Positions 53,856-62,584 of a stretch of 64,000 bases of DNA are shown here, one piece after another (within the stretch, counting starts at the first letter, position 1; each line of letters starts with the position of its first letter). Source of the DNA: a virus; the IMG/VR virus record IMGVR_UViG_3300013093_000001, positions 49,906 through 113,905 of that record; one strand, written 5' to 3'. Position numbers and translations under genes: made by a program. The notes beneath the pieces were generated by a model. The model did not search any database. It saw only the letters and a program-made list of their open reading frames with translations, and had not been told where the DNA came from.

Positions 53856-54032
53856 ATGACCACGCCCGAGACCATCTCCACCCCAGTTGTTCTGATCCAA
53901 ATAACCCCACCGCAGAGGAAAGAATATGACCATCACCCCCGCAACGGGCAAACTCTAACCTTTGCCGCCATTGTCGGCCGGGTACGCTTAATCCAGGGAG
54001 CGTTGTACTGCCGATCACCACGACCTAAGTAA
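53856..54032 (+). CDS. Small ORF after the appendage genes
   Basis: 58 codons from ATG 53856 (MTTPETISTPVVLIQITPP...). An alternative frame starts at an ATG with the better SD AGAGGAAAGA but ends after ten codons (MTITPATGKL). May be the remnant of a decayed gene. Confidence 0.4.
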   Translation: MTTPETISTPVVLIQITPPQRKEYDHHPRNGQTLTFAAIVGRVRLIQGALYCRSPRPK

Positions 54033-54061
54033 CACTCATTCTAGAAAAGCGGATTGACGCA

Positions 54062-56503
54062 TTAGATCACGCTCGACCGAATGATAGACGCGTTAGAGTT
54101 ACCCGAGGGCAGAATGACAATGTTCTTCTGGCCGTGCTGTAGGTAGACGGTGTTGTTGATTGTCGGAGCGATGGAGAGGTTGGCGTTGGCGGCCCAAGCG
54201 TATCTGGCGCTGTTTGTGCGTATCGGGGTGACAGACAGCGATGCAGTCGCGTAGATGGTTTTGGCTGCTGCCGTGGTGCGTGTCGGCGTGACGGACAGCG
54301 ACGTGTTGGCGTTGGCGGTGTGCTGTATCGCCGTCGTGATAGTCGGGGTGACGGTGAGGAGCGCGCCCTTGGAGGTCTGTTCGACTTCATTTGCGGTGCG
54401 TATCGGGGTGACAGACAGCGATGCAGTCGCGTAGATGGTTTTGGCTGCTGTCGTGGTGCGTGTCGGCGTGACGGACAGAGATGCAGTTGCTCTGTGTGTG
54501 ACCGACACCGCAGTGGTGTACGTCGGGGTGACCGTCAGCGCGGCGGTTCCGTATCGGGTCTTGGACTGTGCTGCCGCCAACGTCGGTGTCACCGTGAGCA
54601 GAGCAGCAGATTTGATGGTCGCCTTCGCGGTAATCGAGACCGTTGGCGTGACCGTGAGGATTGTTGTCGCCGCGTACTCTGTTTTGGATCCACTGACCGA
54701 GGGAGTGGGGGTGACCGACAGTGACGAGGTGGCGTGAACCGTTTTGGCTGTCGCCGTGGACGCGGTGGGAGTAACGGACAGCGACGACGTGGCGTGGATG
54801 GTCTTTGCCGCCGTAACGGTGCGCGTCGGGCTGGCCGTCAGCGCGGCATTGCCCTTGGCTGTGTGCTGTACCGCCAGCGTGATGTTCGGCGTTACGGTAA
54901 CGCTGATGCCTGCTGATGTTGTTTCTACCTCAACTGCTGTGCGTATCGGTATCACGTTCAGGGCTGCGTTGGCCTTCGCTGTCCTAAACGGCGTTGTTTG
55001 CAGGTTCGGTGTGACGCTCAACGCTGCTTGCGGTCTTGTATTCCTGTGGCTGTCGGTTGTCGCTTGGGTAACGACAGCAAGAATTGCTGCCGCCTTCCTC
55101 GTCTTGGACAATGCCAGCGTTGCGGTGGGTGTTACGGCCAAGGCAGCGGTGACGTGAATTGTCTTGGCGATGGCAGCGGTTTCTACTGGGACAATCACTG
55201 CCGCGCTGCTCGCGGCGTGGTTGACCTTTGCGGCAGCGCCAATGTTGGGCCGAACTAGAAGGCTGACGCCATTGATGGGTATGGTCTTTAGTTCAACCGC
55301 CGTTTCTATCGGGGTGACCGCCAATGCGGCAGCCAGGGTTGCGGTGCGGTGTGTTGTAGTGGTGACAGTCGGTTGGTTTGTGATCGCTGCATTGACGTGA
55401 ATGGTCTTGGTAATAGTTGAAGTCGTTGCCGGTGCGACGGCTTTCGTTGCTGCAACTCTTGCCGGGTCTAGGTACTGTGCCGCGCTGAACGCAGGAGTTA
55501 CGGTTGTGGCGGCGCTGATGTGAATGGTTTTGGTGGTCGCAGCAGCGAGTGTTGGTGTCGCATTGAGGGTTGCGGCGGTAAAGCGGGTTCTGTGCGGCGT
55601 TACTAAAAAGTTTGGCGTGAAACTCAAGGTCACGGCGCTTATCGCAGTGCGGTGAGTCGTGGTAGTAATGCTCGGTGTGGCAGTAGCGGCAACGGAGAAT
55701 AAAGAGGCAACGTGAGCGTAAAAGGCCGGTGTCACGTTCTTTGTAGTGTTGGTGATTGCTGTTCTGTGGCTGCTGACTGCCGTCGTGGGTGTCACGGTCA
55801 GGGTCTTTTGTAGGAAGCCGGTCCTGTGCCCCGCCGCCGCCAGAATGGGCGTTGCGTAGAGCAGCGCAGGGTTGACACCCTCCAAGTTGTGGACGAATAT
55901 GCTGACGCTGGGTGTCACGGTCAGGCTGCTGTGAACCCTGGTTCGGTTAAAGGCAGTGGTGTTGACTGTTGGAGGTAGGGACAGTGTGGCCTGGTCGGTG
56001 GTTGACCTGTGCACCGTGAAGGACAGGTTTGGTGTGCATACCAGTGACGTTTGGCCGTAAGCGGTGCGGTGTCCTTGCGCGGTTTTACTCACTGCCAGTT
56101 GCAGGGAAGCCGCGGAGTAAACTGTTTTTGCTATCAGTAAGCTGATGCTGGGGTGAGCCAGGAATTGAGAGGTTGTTGCAGTCCGATTGGCCGCCGTGAC
56201 CTGCAATTGTGGTTCTAGGTTGAGCAGAAGATCACCATGCGTGATGCGGCCAATAACGCCAACAGAGGTTGGGATGACTTGCACAGAAGTCAACGCCAAC
56301 TCACTGTTGAATGTCAGCAGCGCATACAGTGTAGGTGTCGTGGCCTGGGACGACTGGATTCTGACCAGAATGCCAGCGGGGGTGACGTTCTCGGCCACAA
56401 CCAGCAGGTAGCGGTTCTCTTGCGGTATTAAGACATGCCGGTTTTCTGCGGGAACTGCTACGTCGCGGTTTTCCCCCTGGATGACGGCGACAGGGTACGT
56501 CAT
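54062..56503 (-). CDS. Giant repeat protein on the opposite strand
   Basis: 813 residues. The N-terminus has three ENR motifs (GENRDVAVPAENRHVLIPQENRYLLV), as in small virion proteins with NRxxxVPxENR. About 30 repeats of some 22 residues follow, of the type SLSVTPTRTTTAAKTIYATA: a VTPT core then a KTIHAT-like edge, forming strand-turn-strand units. The C-terminal repeats are nearly identical, suggesting recent expansion. Probably a long fibre or surface adhesin. Its reverse orientation inside the structural operon is odd. Confidence 0.8.
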   Translation of the reverse strand: MTYPVAVIQGENRDVAVPAENRHVLIPQENRYLLVVAENVTPAGILVRIQSSQATTPTLYALLTFNSELALTSVQVIPTSVGVIGRITHGDLLLNLEPQLQVTAANRTATTSQFLAHPSISLLIAKTVYSAASLQLAVSKTAQGHRTAYGQTSLVCTPNLSFTVHRSTTDQATLSLPPTVNTTAFNRTRVHSSLTVTPSVSIFVHNLEGVNPALLYATPILAAAGHRTGFLQKTLTVTPTTAVSSHRTAITNTTKNVTPAFYAHVASLFSVAATATPSITTTTHRTAISAVTLSFTPNFLVTPHRTRFTAATLNATPTLAAATTKTIHISAATTVTPAFSAAQYLDPARVAATKAVAPATTSTITKTIHVNAAITNQPTVTTTTHRTATLAAALAVTPIETAVELKTIPINGVSLLVRPNIGAAAKVNHAASSAAVIVPVETAAIAKTIHVTAALAVTPTATLALSKTRKAAAILAVVTQATTDSHRNTRPQAALSVTPNLQTTPFRTAKANAALNVIPIRTAVEVETTSAGISVTVTPNITLAVQHTAKGNAALTASPTRTVTAAKTIHATSSLSVTPTASTATAKTVHATSSLSVTPTPSVSGSKTEYAATTILTVTPTVSITAKATIKSAALLTVTPTLAAAQSKTRYGTAALTVTPTYTTAVSVTHRATASLSVTPTRTTTAAKTIYATASLSVTPIRTANEVEQTSKGALLTVTPTITTAIQHTANANTSLSVTPTRTTAAAKTIYATASLSVTPIRTNSARYAWAANANLSIAPTINNTVYLQHGQKNIVILPSGNSNASIIRSSVI

Positions 56504-56537
56504 CGCCGCTCCTCTACGAAATTACGTCATATTTCCG

Positions 56538-56921
56538 CTAGGACGCTGTGGGCAGCGACACGCTCAGGGACGACAGCTGCAAAGTGTCGCCGCTGCTCCA
56601 CGCCTTGCTGGTGGACAACGCAGCGGAAAACAGAAACGTCCCCGAACTCGCCGCGCTCCACACGGAGATGTCGGTGATTGTTTCAGTTGTCCCGCCGTTA
56701 GTCCACTGCGGCGTTGTCGATAATGAGATGCTGCCGCTGGCTGCCGTACCGAAGGTGGCCGATGCTCTAGTCGTACTTCCCACGCTGACAGAGGTCGTTC
56801 CAGCCGTACCCGGCGCGGCGGTGTGAATACCGATATACACCGTCGCGTAGCTTGTGGCGCTGGTGCCGTTAAGCAGATTCAGCAGCGCGTTGGTGAAGGT
56901 TGTTGAAAAGCCGTCGGCCAT
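56538..56921 (-). CDS. Tail-fibre/head-decoration-like protein
   Basis: 127 residues, SD AAGGAATAAC. FTNALLNLLNGTSATSYATVYIGIHTAAPGTAGTTSV...RASATFGTAASG...DISVWSAASSGTFLFSAAL...GDTLQLSSLSVSL matches a common phage structural family (NALLxxLxGTxxT...VGLHTAxPG...). Encoded with the repeat protein. Confidence 0.75.
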   Translation of the reverse strand: MADGFSTTFTNALLNLLNGTSATSYATVYIGIHTAAPGTAGTTSVSVGSTTRASATFGTAASGSISLSTTPQWTNGGTTETITDISVWSAASSGTFLFSAALSTSKAWSSGDTLQLSSLSVSLPTAS

Positions 56922-56922
56922 G

Positions 56923-57039
56923 TTATTCCTTGTCCTCAGATTGTGTTGCTTTGATGACGTTGATCTCTGCTTCTACATTGACGGGGATGCTTAGCGTCCA
57001 GCCCTGTTGGGGTTCCCAGTCGCAGTCTTGGCGCTCCAT
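56923..57039 (-). CDS. 38-residue hypothetical protein
   Basis: MERQDCDWEPQQGWTLSIPVNVEAEINVIKATQSEDKE; beta-rich and acidic, SD AAGGAGTAAAG. Part of the four-gene minus insertion. Confidence 0.6.
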   Translation of the reverse strand: MERQDCDWEPQQGWTLSIPVNVEAEINVIKATQSEDKE

Positions 57040-57048
57040 CTTTACTCC

Positions 57049-57387
57049 TTAGCTGTACCGCGTGTTGATGTAGAGCAGTTTAGACGTTTTATAGACCTCA
57101 GACTTTGAGGTTGTTATCTGACACTCTACGACTGCTTGCGTCCCATCGACACCACCTGAGATCAGAACGAAAACCGTGTTGCCTTGAATTTGTTGCGCGA
57201 CGGCTGTTGCGTTGCTGTCCACAGTGACCGTGTAGGTAGAGATAGTGACTGGAGGATTATGATTTTGTGGTATCCACTGCGTCCAGTCGAAGGCATACCA
57301 GGCCACGTCTGTGGGGTCTTTATGCCACGGCAACTCTGGTGTCTGAGCGGTCAGGCCGCGTGCCCACAGTTGCTCAAACGTCGTCAC
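57049..57387 (-). CDS. Virion-type hypothetical protein
   Basis: 112 residues, GTG start. WYAFDWTQWIPQNHNPPVTISTYTVTVDSNATAVAQQIQGNTVFVLISGGVDGTQAVVECQITTS has the layout of small phage structural beta proteins. First gene of the minus insertion. Confidence 0.65.
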   Translation of the reverse strand: MTTFEQLWARGLTAQTPELPWHKDPTDVAWYAFDWTQWIPQNHNPPVTISTYTVTVDSNATAVAQQIQGNTVFVLISGGVDGTQAVVECQITTSKSEVYKTSKLLYINTRYS

Positions 57388-57642
57388 TGTTACATCATGT
57401 CACGGTGGCGGGTCATAATGCGGTAGACTCGACTATTGTTTTACGCGGTCGGCGTGTCCATTTAAGCGATATACGACAATCATTTGCTATTCTGCCTCCA
57501 GATACACGATTCCGGAGTAGCTATCCTTGGATCAAGTATCCACGCGCTTCCGGCGGTCGCCTTGGTACGTCCCGGCACATGCCTTGGAGTGGGAGAGTTT
57601 CAGAACAATTAACCCATTGGCACAAGGACGGGATCAAAACGC
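57388..57642. other. Divergent gap before the capsid gene
   Basis: 255 bases without a good gene. Ends with AAGGACGGG before the capsid ATG. AT-rich patches (TTGTTTTACG, CATTTAAG, GATATACG near 57436-57476) could hold promoters for the divergent genes, but none is convincing. Confidence 0.5.
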
Positions 57643-59085
57643 ATGAGTGACATTGAAGGCAGGGGTCTTGTCGCCGCTGGCGGCATGGAGGACTTCCTGG
57701 CAACCCTCATCAAGCGGCGCGGCTCGGTACAGGAAGAGCGTGCGCGCGCTCAGCAAAAGGGCGAGGCCGTCCTGCTGCTGGCTAAGGAGCAGGGCCGCGA
57801 GAAGCTGGAACCGCAGGAGGACAGCGAGTTCCGCAAGTACATGGACGAGATGAAGAATCTCGGTGCAGAACTGGTCGGCTTGGACGACCGCATCGAGGAG
57901 ATTCGCTCAGAGGTCGAGCGCAGCGGTCAGCTGAACGCTAACCTGTCGCGCATCCGTAAGGCAGAGGGCACGATCACGCGGGTGCGTGAGCAGGCCATCT
58001 ACCAGAAGGGTGACCCGCGTCGGTCCTACATGCAGGACTTGGTAAAGACCACGCTCGGCGTGGACGACACTGGGGAGTGCCGGGACCGTCTGATGCGGCA
58101 CGCGCAGGACGTGTCCACGCTGCCGGAGTACACGGAGTACCGCGACATCAACCGCACTGACGGTTCCGGTGGGTACGCCGTCCCGCCTGCGTGGCTGATG
58201 AACCAGTACGTCGAGTTGGCGCGTCCCGGTCGGGCATTCGCTAACCTCTGCCAGCGGCAGCCGCTGCCTGGTGGTACGGACTCCATCAACATCCCCAAGC
58301 TGTTGACGGGTACCACGGTCGGCGTCCAAACCACCGACAACAGTGAGGTTTCGGACACGGACCTGACAGACACCTACATCAACGCGCCTGTCCGCACCAT
58401 CAGCGGCCAGCAGGGTGTGTCGATCCAGTTGATCGACCAGTCGCCCATCGCGTTCGATGACGTGGTGTTCCGTGACCTCGTCGCCGCTCACGCTGCGGCC
58501 ACCGACAAGCAGGTCTTGGACGGTACCGGCTCTGCCGGTCAGGTGACGGGTGTGGACTACACCGCTGGGATTGGGACGGTCGCGGTCAGCGCGGTCACCA
58601 TCCAGGGTGTGTACTCCGCAATCGCCAACGCCATTCAGCGAGTGCATTCGACGCGGTTCCTCCCGCCCGAGGTCATCGTGATGCACCCGCGTCGGTGGGG
58701 CTGGTTCCTGTCGCTGCTGGACACGCAGGACCGTCCGCTGTTCCTGCCGAGCGCCAACGCGCCGATGAACGTCGCTGGCGTTCTGTCGGACGTGGCCTCC
58801 CAGCAGGTTGTTGGGCAGATGCACGGCCTGCCGGTCGTCACCGACCCCAACATCACCACCAGTGCCGGTTCGGAAACCCCGACCGGTACGGAGGACACCA
58901 TCTACGTCCTCCGCGCCAGCGACCTCATCCTGTGGGAGTCGGGCATCCGTGCCCGCGTTCTGCCGGAAACCAAGGCGCTGAACTTGACGGTGCTGCTGCA
59001 AATCTACAACTACCTGGCCTTCACCGCAGCCCGGTACCCGCAGTCCATCGTCGCGATCACCGGCTTGACCCCGCCGACCTTCTGA
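57643..59085 (+). CDS. HK97-fold major capsid protein
   Basis: 480 residues. The N-terminal 120 residues are a coiled-coil delta domain (ERARAQQKGEAVLLLAKEQ, YMDEMKNLGAELVGLDDRIEEI), removed by the protease in HK97-like phages. The rest is HK97 fold: GGYAVPPAWLMNQYVELARPGRAFANLCQRQPLPGGTDSINIPKL, DVVFRDLVAAHAAATDKQVLDGTG, TRFLPPEVIVMHPRRWGWFLSL. High Asp/Glu and codon use more GC-rich than neighbours, as for highly expressed genes. Confidence 0.95.
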   Translation: MSDIEGRGLVAAGGMEDFLATLIKRRGSVQEERARAQQKGEAVLLLAKEQGREKLEPQEDSEFRKYMDEMKNLGAELVGLDDRIEEIRSEVERSGQLNANLSRIRKAEGTITRVREQAIYQKGDPRRSYMQDLVKTTLGVDDTGECRDRLMRHAQDVSTLPEYTEYRDINRTDGSGGYAVPPAWLMNQYVELARPGRAFANLCQRQPLPGGTDSINIPKLLTGTTVGVQTTDNSEVSDTDLTDTYINAPVRTISGQQGVSIQLIDQSPIAFDDVVFRDLVAAHAAATDKQVLDGTGSAGQVTGVDYTAGIGTVAVSAVTIQGVYSAIANAIQRVHSTRFLPPEVIVMHPRRWGWFLSLLDTQDRPLFLPSANAPMNVAGVLSDVASQQVVGQMHGLPVVTDPNITTSAGSETPTGTEDTIYVLRASDLILWESGIRARVLPETKALNLTVLLQIYNYLAFTAARYPQSIVAITGLTPPTF

Positions 59086-59102
59086 TCGAAGTTCGCGGGT
59101 AA

Positions 59103-59150
59103 GGCGGGTGGTACACCCTCACAAGGGGTGTGCCACCCGCCTCATTTTTT
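59103..59150 (+). terminator. Intrinsic terminator after the capsid gene
   Basis: GGCGGGTGGTACACCC paired with GGGTGTGCCACCCGCC (16 bp, one G-U), 7-base loop, then TCATTTTTT. The T-run overlaps the stop of the convergent gene, so the same hairpin may serve both directions. Confidence 0.9.
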
Positions 59151-60299
59151 GGTTCGCCTGACCGTGTTTACCCCGGTTTGTCCCAGTCGTTCCACATGCG
59201 TCCAGTACGGTGCTATAAAAATCCATTCGCGGTGTCTGCCGTCGCAGGGGCATGTGCCGCGCATCAGTTGGCATGGTATGGCGTTGCGTGGTCCATACCA
59301 CTGCATCCTAAAGTGGCATTTACGGTGCTGCGGGTCTTGCTGGTGGGATATGTCGCCTTGCTGGCTACCTTCACCTATGCGGGACTGCCGGTATCTGCTC
59401 AGCGCAGCGCCAATCGTCCACCCCACCCGGTACATACTCAAAGGTTTACGGGCAATGGTCTTGCTAAAACGCCTGGTGGCGCTGGCCGGTACACGCTCCG
59501 CGTCCAGGGTAGTGGAACACAGGTACAGCAGGCAGCCGACAATAATGCGGTAAACCTCCGCGATCCACGCTTCTTGTTCAACGCGCTGCGACTCAAAAGC
59601 AAAGTTGAAGCGTTTGACTTGCGCCGCTACGAGGTCTTTGAGGTTTGAGGTACCAGTCAGCGGTATTGAGAAGCTGGCGCATTCACCGTCAACCCGTTTC
59701 CCGGTGGGGTCCAAAACATCAAAAATAGCTGAGATGCCGAGGGTATTGGCTTCCGGGTCATGTGTGGTCAACGTGTCGGTGGCAATCCTGTCTAACCATT
59801 GGCTAACGTCGGAGTCTTTCGGTGGGTTAAGTTGCTCCTGGGGTGTCAACCAGCGGGTATCCCCGTTTGGGGTCCGTATAAAACACGGTGTCCGTGAGCC
59901 GTGAACGAAAAACCCGACGAATTGCATCGACGCCTCTTGGTACTTAGCCATTGCTATGGGCTCCGCGCCTGCTCGCCAGCTTTTTATTTTGACGGGTTCA
60001 GCGAACACCACCATCGGGTTTTGGTACGGTATCGCAAAAAATATGCCAAGGTCGAATGTGGACGACGACGCCTTCGACACCTCAGCGACCAGTCCGGGGT
60101 GCATAGCCACCGTTTGTCGGCCAACGGATCGCCACAGCTTAGCTATCCTGGTGTTTCTCACAATGTTGTGCTGCCATGTGGCCGGTAATGCGTCTGTCAA
60201 CCTGCTGCCGCTCGCCATCTCGGCAGCCATTTTGGCGTCACCTTCACAAAACCGCAGCAACTGCTCTGCTGCGCGGATGGAATTGTCTGTGGCTACCAT
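59142..60299 (-). CDS. Hypothetical actinophage protein
   Basis: 385 residues. Largely alpha/beta; C-terminal HRKCHFRMQWYGPRN...REWIFIAPYW recalls a beta-finger seen at the ends of several phage and bacterial proteins (H-RxQWYGP...RWIxP), including AcrVA2-like proteins. No catalytic motif found. Confidence 0.65.
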   Translation of the reverse strand: MVATDNSIRAAEQLLRFCEGDAKMAAEMASGSRLTDALPATWQHNIVRNTRIAKLWRSVGRQTVAMHPGLVAEVSKASSSTFDLGIFFAIPYQNPMVVFAEPVKIKSWRAGAEPIAMAKYQEASMQFVGFFVHGSRTPCFIRTPNGDTRWLTPQEQLNPPKDSDVSQWLDRIATDTLTTHDPEANTLGISAIFDVLDPTGKRVDGECASFSIPLTGTSNLKDLVAAQVKRFNFAFESQRVEQEAWIAEVYRIIVGCLLYLCSTTLDAERVPASATRRFSKTIARKPLSMYRVGWTIGAALSRYRQSRIGEGSQQGDISHQQDPQHRKCHFRMQWYGPRNAIPCQLMRGTCPCDGRHREWIFIAPYWTHVERLGQTGVNTVRRTKK

Positions 60300-60613
60300 A
60301 TGACGACCTCTGCGTTGTCACCGCCGTAGCATCGGGTCGCCACCAGTGTTTCACCGTCAATAAAGTGGGCTGGGAAGCGGCCAACACAGTCCATGACATA
60401 ACGCTCACCCGTCACCGGGCTGTACGCCACGAATTCCTGGTTCATGCCGCTGGCGTAGTAGGCGCGACGGACATTCTCAGCAAAATGGCAACTGGTGTGA
60501 CCGCCGACTACCCCTTCATACCCGTCAGGGCACATGGTAAACAAATCGGCCTTCGCTGGTGCTGCCGTGACAACGGCAGTCGCTAACATTCCCGCCAACA
60601 AAGCTAACCTCAT
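60293..60613 (-). CDS. Secreted protein of mycobacterial type
   Basis: 106 residues. Signal peptide (1-22, ending AKA), then MCPDGYEGVVGGHTSCHFAENVRRAYYASG...AYSPVTGERYVMDC...CYGGDNAEVVIW. This CPxGxxGVxGxxTSCxFAxNVRxAY...YSPVTGxxYxMxC style is common in mycobacterial secreted proteins. Four Cys suggest disulfides outside the cell. Confidence 0.85.
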   Translation of the reverse strand: MRLALLAGMLATAVVTAAPAKADLFTMCPDGYEGVVGGHTSCHFAENVRRAYYASGMNQEFVAYSPVTGERYVMDCVGRFPAHFIDGETLVATRCYGGDNAEVVIW

Positions 60614-60777
60614 TGCGACTTCCTTCTCCTTTCCTCTAATACCAACCGGATAGCTAATTCTGTTGCTTCTTCGCTGCGTTCGGGGTCCAGGGCACGCAGG
60701 ACGCTGCCTAGTATCTGTCTTATCTCTTCGCTGGTCAGCTCTTCGATTTCCTGGTCGTCGTCACTCTCGTACAACAT
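60610..60777 (-). CDS. Small acidic protein
   Basis: 55 residues from ATG 60777 (MLYESDDDQEIEELTSEEIRQIL). Acidic helical. Start overlaps the ligase 3' end, so it is coupled to it. Confidence 0.7.
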   Translation of the reverse strand: MLYESDDDQEIEELTSEEIRQILGSVLRALDPERSEEATELAIRLVLEERRRKSQ

Positions 60778-61672
60778 CTTGTGGTCCCTTGTCTGTGCGT
60801 AGGCCACGCCAACTCGGGTGGCGTAGCGTTGCTTCCTTAGTCCATTCCATAAACCGGACCTCACCAACCGTCACCGGCTCCACAAACGTCATACCCTTAC
60901 CGACCCGCAATGTGTTCCCAAACGGGTTGGTGGCGGTTGCCAAGGGTGCATACAGGCTGTGTAGCGCGTCTAAATCATTGCCCGTAAACCCTGTACCCAC
61001 CTTGCCAACATAGGTCAGTCCACCGCCATTCGGTATACCCATCAGTAGGCTGCCGATGCCGCCACTGCGGTGGCCTTTACCCTCCAACCAGCCGCCAATG
61101 ACAACTTCCTGCGTACACCAATTCTTTGTCTTAACCCATAGGGGTGAGCGCTGTCCCGGCTTGTAGGTGCTGTCCCAGCGTTTGCAGACCACACCCTCCC
61201 ACTGCTGCTGCTGCGCGTACTCCAACGCCTGACCGCCGTGGTCTACATCAATTAAACCTGGGACTGTAATGGGCAGGGTTTGCGCCAGTAACTCCAAAAG
61301 TTTGCGCCGTTCCCGGTACGCGACATGCAGCAACGGGCGGCCATCAAGTTCCAGCAGGTCAAAGGCCCACAGTTGGACTTCGCCGCGCCTGTGGTTCTGC
61401 ATGGCGTTAAAGTCTGGTTGTCCATTCTTGCCAATAACCACCGCTTCACCGTCAATGGTCATCTGCTTAAACGCGCCGTTCTGGTTGACCAACTGCCGCA
61501 ACTGCGGGTAGTCGGCGGTCACGTCCCTGCCGCTGCGGGAGGTAATTCTGACGTTGCCGCCGTCAACCTCAACAATCACCCTGTAGCCGTCCCATTTACC
61601 CTCAAAAGCCCACTCGTCGGCCTTAAGGTTCGCCGCCTCACCACTCAACGCCAGCATGGGTTTGACAATCAT
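60761..61672 (-). CDS. ATP-dependent DNA ligase, LigD LIG-domain type
   Basis: 303 residues. Motif I AFEGKWDGYRV with nucleotidyl Lys26, motif FDLLELDGRPL, motif IV EGVVCKR, motif V WVKTKNW and the OB-fold region GTGFTGNDLDAL...VGEVRFMEWTKEATLRHPSWRGLRTDK. Length fits the isolated ligase domain of LigD without polymerase and phosphoesterase domains. It seals nicks and, with Ku, can join double-strand ends. The Ku gene is at 7974-8831. Confidence 0.93.
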   Translation of the reverse strand: MIVKPMLALSGEAANLKADEWAFEGKWDGYRVIVEVDGGNVRITSRSGRDVTADYPQLRQLVNQNGAFKQMTIDGEAVVIGKNGQPDFNAMQNHRRGEVQLWAFDLLELDGRPLLHVAYRERRKLLELLAQTLPITVPGLIDVDHGGQALEYAQQQQWEGVVCKRWDSTYKPGQRSPLWVKTKNWCTQEVVIGGWLEGKGHRSGGIGSLLMGIPNGGGLTYVGKVGTGFTGNDLDALHSLYAPLATATNPFGNTLRVGKGMTFVEPVTVGEVRFMEWTKEATLRHPSWRGLRTDKGPQDVVRE

Positions 61673-62004
61673 TGACGCTGCGCCCTCCACCGTGTCAAGG
61701 CCGCGTCAATGTCGCTAGCAACCTCCTGGTACGGCTTGTTCGGGTCGTGGTAAGCCTTTTTCCGGTCTTTGCGGTTGGGGTGGACCGTGGCCTCAGACCG
61801 CTGCTTGTGGTATTGCGACTCAGGCAGTCCATAATTCAGCGCATACGCCTGGTCTGTGGCTTGCCGCTCCGTTGCATGGGCTGTCACTACGTCTTTCTTG
61901 ACTTCGTCGTACACCAACCACGGTAAGTTGAGGACGTTCAGCAGAGGTACAAAGTCGGGCACGTCTGTCAATTTTACCGGTCGGTATCGCACAGGGTTGT
62001 CCAT
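61669..62004 (-). CDS. Hypothetical protein
   Basis: 111 residues from ATG 62004 (MDNPVRYRPVKLTDVPDFVPLL). Basic, with HKQRSEATVHPNRKDRKKAYHDPNKPYQEVASDI. Coupled to the ligase (ATGA); a role with it is possible but unproven. Confidence 0.65.
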   Translation of the reverse strand: MDNPVRYRPVKLTDVPDFVPLLNVLNLPWLVYDEVKKDVVTAHATERQATDQAYALNYGLPESQYHKQRSEATVHPNRKDRKKAYHDPNKPYQEVASDIDAALTRWRAQRQ

Positions 62005-62064
62005 AAACTTATTGTAGTCGGGGGTCCGGCGACTCGGTACCCCGGTAAAAAATGGTTTCCACCA

Positions 62065-62583
62065 GTGCGCCGCGTGACTCTTACTGCGCTGATTGATACG
62101 CTGATGGCTATGGCAGGTCGCAAAGAAAAAAATTCTATCGTTGCGCGAGAAGGAGTCGGTGGCCGCATGTCGCCGCCACCGGAGGGTGACATTTTCGTGC
62201 GTAGTCCGTTGTTCGCTCGGGCAGAGGCGATTAGGGAGCAGGTTGCGCTCCTCAAAAGCCTTAAGCAGCCCGTTCCTCCGCATTTGCAGGCGTTGTTCAA
62301 TGCGCTGAAGGAGGAGCCTAAGGCGGCTGTCCAGGCGGTTGAGGAAACGACCGGTGTTGAGGTTGCAGAGGTGACGGTGGACAAGGGTGAACCGGCACCA
62401 GCTGACGTGGGAAGCAACAGCAACATCTTCACGCAGCCCACACCGGAACCGGAACCCACGCCGGAACCTGAGCCGGAACCCGAGCCGGAACCACAACCTG
62501 TAGCAGAGCCGGAACCAGTAGTGACAGAAGCTCCTAAGCCACACAAGACCACCAGGGCACAAAGAACCTACCAGGGGAGGTAA
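62065..62583 (+). CDS. Head-assembly region protein with Pro-Glu repeats
   Basis: 172 residues if starting at GTG 62065; ATG 62104 is an alternative. Helical middle (REQVALLKSLKQPVPPHLQALFNALKEE) and a PEPEPEPEPEP tract. Position between capsid and head-tail genes fits a head accessory role. Confidence 0.65.
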   Translation: MRRVTLTALIDTLMAMAGRKEKNSIVAREGVGGRMSPPPEGDIFVRSPLFARAEAIREQVALLKSLKQPVPPHLQALFNALKEEPKAAVQAVEETTGVEVAEVTVDKGEPAPADVGSNSNIFTQPTPEPEPTPEPEPEPEPEPQPVAEPEPVVTEAPKPHKTTRAQRTYQGR

Positions 62584-62584
62584 G

